In this document: in pieces, positions 5,011 to 7,825 of the stretch | Position numbering within the stretch: the stretch's first letter is position 1 | How the letters are laid out: every line of letters begins with the position of its first letter | Source: Anaerolineae bacterium | Lineage (GTDB): Bacteria; Chloroflexota; Anaerolineae; SpSt-313 | Direction: 5' to 3' | Assembly: GCA_023511475.1 (NCBI GenBank) | Contig: JAIMBM010000129.1 | Location: 1-7,825, forward strand | DNA length: 7,825 bases | Notes under the pieces: generated by a model | The model's input: only the letters and a program-made list of their open reading frames with translations | What the model was told of the DNA's origin: nothing | Database searches by the model: none | Translations under genes and position numbers: made by a program

Positions 5011-6623
5011 TGGAGGTTGCCTCCTCCGACGTCTCTGCTGCAGAGGGCGCGCGGGAGCAGCTCCACCTGCTCGCCGTCCGCGAGATCCTGCGGGCGACGG
5101 CTGCAGCGCTGCCCCTGCACGAGATTCTGAGCGTCATTGCCAACATGATGATCATCGTGACCGATGCCAGCACCTCCTGGCTCATGCTGGCTGAGAACGG
5201 CCGCCTGCGCACCGTCGTGGCGCGTGGAGAGTTCGCGCAGCGCCTTTCGGGCTCAGCCTGCGAGGATGGGACGAGCGAGGCCTGTCAGGCTGTGATGGAC
5301 GGGGAGCCGCGTGTCCTGCGGCCTGACGAGATCGATCCGAACGACCCGATCCTTGGGCCCTTCGCGCAAGATGCTAGGGCCATGGTCCTGGTGCCTGTCA
5401 AAGCTGCGGGGCGCGTCCTCGGGCTCCTCGGGGCATCGGTGAGACCAGAGGTGGCTGACATCTCGTTCCCTGCCACGCTCGCCGAGCAGGCCGGCAGCGC
5501 CATCGAGAGCGCGCGGCTGCGCGAGGAGACCCGAACGTGGCGTGAGCGGCTCGACGCCGTGTTCTCGCGGATGGTCGAGGCGGTCCTGGTCTTTGACCGC
5601 AACGGCCGGCTGGCTCTGATGAACGAGGCGGCGGAGGAGCTGCTCGAGGAGCGGGGCGTGCGACTGGGGGACTCCATTGAGGATCTCCTGGCTAAGGCCG
5701 AGCTTGCCGGACCCCATGGACGGCCGGAGACGGTGGAGGAGGCTTCGCCGGCGAGGGCACTGCGGGGCGAGCGCGTCGAGAACCTCGAGGTTGACCTGCC
5801 GCGGCCGGGCCGGCCGACCCGCCATCTGCTGGCCAGCGCCACGCCGCTGGTGGCACCGGACGGGACAGTTGAGGGGGCGGTGACCGTCTGGCGTGATATC
5901 ACCTACATCAAGGAGCTGGAGAGGATGCGCGTCGAGTTCCTCTCCCTGGTCAGCCACGAGCTGCGCAGCCCCCTCACTTCGATCCTGGGCTATGCCCAGC
6001 TCATACAGCGGCAGGTTGCCATGGGGCGTCCGCTAGCGGGTCTTGAGACCCGCCTGCAGGTGATTGTCGATCAGGCGAAGCGGGTGAACGCCCTGGTCGA
6101 AGACCTCCTGGAGGCCTCGCGGGCAGAGACGGGCCGCCTGGGCATGAGGATAGAGTGGGTCAACCTGGCCGAGATTGCACGCAAGGCGGTCAGGGACAGC
6201 GCAGCGATAGCCCCCACCCACCGCTTCAACGTCGAGGTGCCACCAGACCTGCCCCCCGTCCAGGCCGATGCCGGGCGCATCGATCAGGTGCTGAAGAACC
6301 TGCTGAGCAACGCCGTCAAGTACTCGCTGCCGGGGACGGAGGTGACCGTCAGGGTGCGGGTCGAGCCCAACCGGGAGGTCGTGTCGGTGACCGATCAGGG
6401 CATTGGCATCCGCAAGGAGGACCTCGACGCCATCTTTATCCCCTTCCACCGTGTACGGCAGGTCGGGGGCCGGGAGGTCAAGGGCGTTGGCCTTGGCCTC
6501 TTCATCTCTCGCTCCATCGTCGAGGCCCACGGGGGCGAGATGTGGGTGGAGAGCGAGTTGGGCAAAGGCTCGACTTTTTACTTCTCTCTGCCGCGGCAGG
6601 CTCCGGCAATCTCTAACCCTTGA
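5010..6623 (+). CDS. Soluble GAF-PAS sensor histidine kinase, 537 aa
   Basis: Domain order: a GAF-type sensor (about 20-170), a short helix, a PAS-like domain (about 178-300, with VEAVLVFDRNGRLALMNEAA at 189-208), HisKA with the phospho-acceptor His316 in SHELRSPL (315-322), and a HATPase_c domain. The last shows the N box NLLSNAVKYS (430-439), G1 box DQGIGI (462-467), F box IFIPF (475-479) and G2 box GVGLGL (492-497). All residues needed for autophosphorylation are present. There is no membrane segment, so it should act in the cytosol. It would phosphorylate a response regulator, but none is encoded in this window. In cyanobacteria KaiC signals through the kinase SasA, which uses a KaiB-like N-terminal domain; here GAF and PAS stand in its place. 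The one-base TGATG overlap with the ATPase gene indicates a shared operon. Its last 11 nt overlap the oppositely oriented permease gene. Confidence 0.93.
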   Translation: MEVASSDVSAAEGAREQLHLLAVREILRATAAALPLHEILSVIANMMIIVTDASTSWLMLAENGRLRTVVARGEFAQRLSGSACEDGTSEACQAVMDGEPRVLRPDEIDPNDPILGPFAQDARAMVLVPVKAAGRVLGLLGASVRPEVADISFPATLAEQAGSAIESARLREETRTWRERLDAVFSRMVEAVLVFDRNGRLALMNEAAEELLEERGVRLGDSIEDLLAKAELAGPHGRPETVEEASPARALRGERVENLEVDLPRPGRPTRHLLASATPLVAPDGTVEGAVTVWRDITYIKELERMRVEFLSLVSHELRSPLTSILGYAQLIQRQVAMGRPLAGLETRLQVIVDQAKRVNALVEDLLEASRAETGRLGMRIEWVNLAEIARKAVRDSAAIAPTHRFNVEVPPDLPPVQADAGRIDQVLKNLLSNAVKYSLPGTEVTVRVRVEPNREVVSVTDQGIGIRKEDLDAIFIPFHRVRQVGGREVKGVGLGLFISRSIVEAHGGEMWVESELGKGSTFYFSLPRQAPAISNP

Positions 6624-7503
6624 TCCCCGTGAGCGTCACGCCCTCCACAAAGTACTTCTGCCCGACAAAGAAGACGATGAGCACGGGCAGCATGACCACG
6701 AGGCTCGCGGCCATCATCCAGTGCCACATGGGGATGCCTCCGCCCCCCGCCTTGAACATGGTCAGGCCGAGTTGGAGCGTGTACTTGTCCTCCGAGGAGA
6801 GGTAGATCAGCGGGCCCATATAGTCCTGCCAGGCGCCGTTGAAGGCAAAGATGATCACCGTAGCGAGGGCGGGCTGGGCCAGCGGCATGAGTATCTGCCA
6901 CCAGATGCGCAGCTCGCTGGCACCATCGATGCGCGCCGCCTCTGAAAGCTCCATGGGGATGGTGCGGAAAAACTGTCGCAGCAAAAAGATGTTGAATGCG
7001 CCGCCGCCAAAGAAGGCGGGCACCGTGAGGGGAAGGAACGTGTTCACCCAGTGGAGCCTGGAGAACAGGATATAAGTCGGGATCATCGTGACGACGCCGG
7101 GGAGCATCATGGTAGCCAGAATAATGGCGAACCAGGTGTCGCGCCCCGGCCAGCGCAGCCGCGCGAACGAGTAGGCGACCAGAGAGGCCGAAAGCACCGT
7201 CCCAGCCGTTGAGATGACGGCAATAATGGCCGAGTTCTTGAAGTAGATGTGGAAAGGAACGCTGGTCAGCGCGTCCGTAAAGTTCCTCCAGGCGACCGGT
7301 TTGGGTATCCAGTTGGGGTTGAAGACGTGCTCCGGCCGCTTGAGCGCTGAGGAGAGCATCCAGAAGAAAGGAGCGATGAACAGGATCGCGCCCAGGGTGA
7401 GGATGCTGAAGGCCAGCACGTCCTTGATGGCTTTTTGAGCTCGCCTGCCCCGGTACCAGTGCACCATGCTGCGCTTGCTGTACCGCCTGCCTGCCACGGC
7501 CAT
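6613..7503 (-). CDS. Carbohydrate ABC transporter permease (MalG/UgpE type), 296 aa
   Basis: This is an inner-membrane subunit of a CUT1-type sugar importer. About six hydrophobic segments are visible (roughly 30-53, 90-114, 122-147, 153-175, 209-233 and 262-280). The cytoplasmic EAA loop that docks the ATPase is clear at 188-207 (EAARIDGASELRIWWQILMP). A basic N terminus precedes the first membrane helix, as is usual for MalG-type subunits, and the length fits the family. The ATG at 7503 has GAGG (about 7510-7513) at a suitable distance upstream. It lies 22 nt after the other permease and is probably the last gene of the operon. The substrate cannot be told from the sequence. The stop codon lies inside the convergent histidine kinase gene. 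Confidence 0.93.
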   Translation of the reverse strand: MAVAGRRYSKRSMVHWYRGRRAQKAIKDVLAFSILTLGAILFIAPFFWMLSSALKRPEHVFNPNWIPKPVAWRNFTDALTSVPFHIYFKNSAIIAVISTAGTVLSASLVAYSFARLRWPGRDTWFAIILATMMLPGVVTMIPTYILFSRLHWVNTFLPLTVPAFFGGGAFNIFLLRQFFRTIPMELSEAARIDGASELRIWWQILMPLAQPALATVIIFAFNGAWQDYMGPLIYLSSEDKYTLQLGLTMFKAGGGGIPMWHWMMAASLVVMLPVLIVFFVGQKYFVEGVTLTGIKG

Positions 7504-7525
7504 ACGTTTCCTCTGCCGGTTTGCG

Positions 7526-7825
7526 CTAGCTCTCGTAATAGACCCACCGGCTGCTCAGCCACAACTGTATGCCGGTCACGATCAGGATGATCACAAAGAG
7601 TATCCAGGCCAGGGCACAGGCGAACCCCATCTCCATCGACCCCTTGAAGGCCCGGATGAAGAGGTACACCTCGTAGAAGAGCAGCGACTGAGCCGGGTCG
7701 CCGGGGTTCGAGCCCGCGGTCTGACTGACGACATAGGCCGAGTTGAAGACCTGGAAGGCGCCGATGATGTTCGTCACCACCAGGTAGAAGATGGTGGGCG
7801 AGAGCAAGGGGATGGTCACGTTCCA
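7526..7825 (-). CDS. Carbohydrate ABC transporter permease (MalF/UgpA type), C-terminal 99 aa, partial
   Basis: Only the C-terminal end is in the window; the frame runs unbroken through the right edge (first visible residues WNVTIPLLSPTIFY). The GTG at 7819-7817 codes for an internal Val, not a start. The IPLLSPTIFYLV segment is what normally follows the EAA loop in MalF/UgpA-type permeases. Two hydrophobic helices are visible, one at the left of the fragment and one near the end (ACALAWILFVIILIVTGIQL). The closing WLSSRWVYYES is typical of the family. It would pair with the downstream MalG-type subunit. The binding protein and ATPase are not in view; they may be further right or elsewhere. 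Confidence 0.9.
   Translation of the reverse strand, partial: WNVTIPLLSPTIFYLVVTNIIGAFQVFNSAYVVSQTAGSNPGDPAQSLLFYEVYLFIRAFKGSMEMGFACALAWILFVIILIVTGIQLWLSSRWVYYES

Noticed and set aside
5253..5957. Minus-strand 234-aa frame opposite the histidine kinase
   Set aside because: The plus-strand frame encodes the GAF and PAS region of a complete kinase. The antisense frame has no recognisable motif.

Overview
This is a GC-rich (by eye about two thirds G+C) bacterial chromosomal window. Genes are densely packed and mostly have strong Shine-Dalgarno sites. A bacterial PAC2-family protein, a two-domain KaiC-like ATPase paired with a soluble GAF/PAS histidine kinase, and a CUT1-type sugar ABC transporter would suit Chloroflexota or a neighbouring deep lineage. 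That placement is an inference from gene content, not a measured result. I see no rRNA, tRNA, CRISPR array, transposase or phage gene.

Layout: 1-373 is non-coding and rich in hairpins, with two direct copies of a ~24-nt box and a perfect 28-bp palindrome. 374-1174 and 1188-1517 (+) form a two-gene unit: an uncharacterised 266-aa protein and a small HTH protein. 1580-2494 (-) is a PAC2 (proteasome assembly chaperone) family protein whose start I set at a GTG behind GAGGAGG. 2495-3160 is a long divergent intergenic region with a candidate promoter for the PAC2 gene, an inverted third copy of the ~24-nt box, a terminator-like hairpin, a second perfect 28-bp palindrome and a run of hairpins ending at the ribosome binding site of the next operon. 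3161-6623 (+) is a tightly coupled three-gene operon: a small helical protein of unknown function, a double-domain KaiC-like ATPase, and a cytosolic GAF-PAS-HisKA-HATPase histidine kinase. Its stop/start overlaps are ATGA and TGATG. 6613-7503 and 7526-7825 (-) are the two membrane permeases of a carbohydrate ABC transporter. The second runs off the right edge, and the first overlaps the kinase end to end by 11 nt.

How it may work together: the KaiC-like ATPase probably senses or times something and passes it to the histidine kinase, as cyanobacterial KaiC does to SasA, but there is no KaiA, KaiB or response regulator here. The small protein encoded first would be a candidate partner. The most unusual non-coding signal is the repeated box followed by a GC-rich hairpin. 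It occurs three times, only in the two long intergenic regions, each time pointing toward the next gene downstream on its strand.
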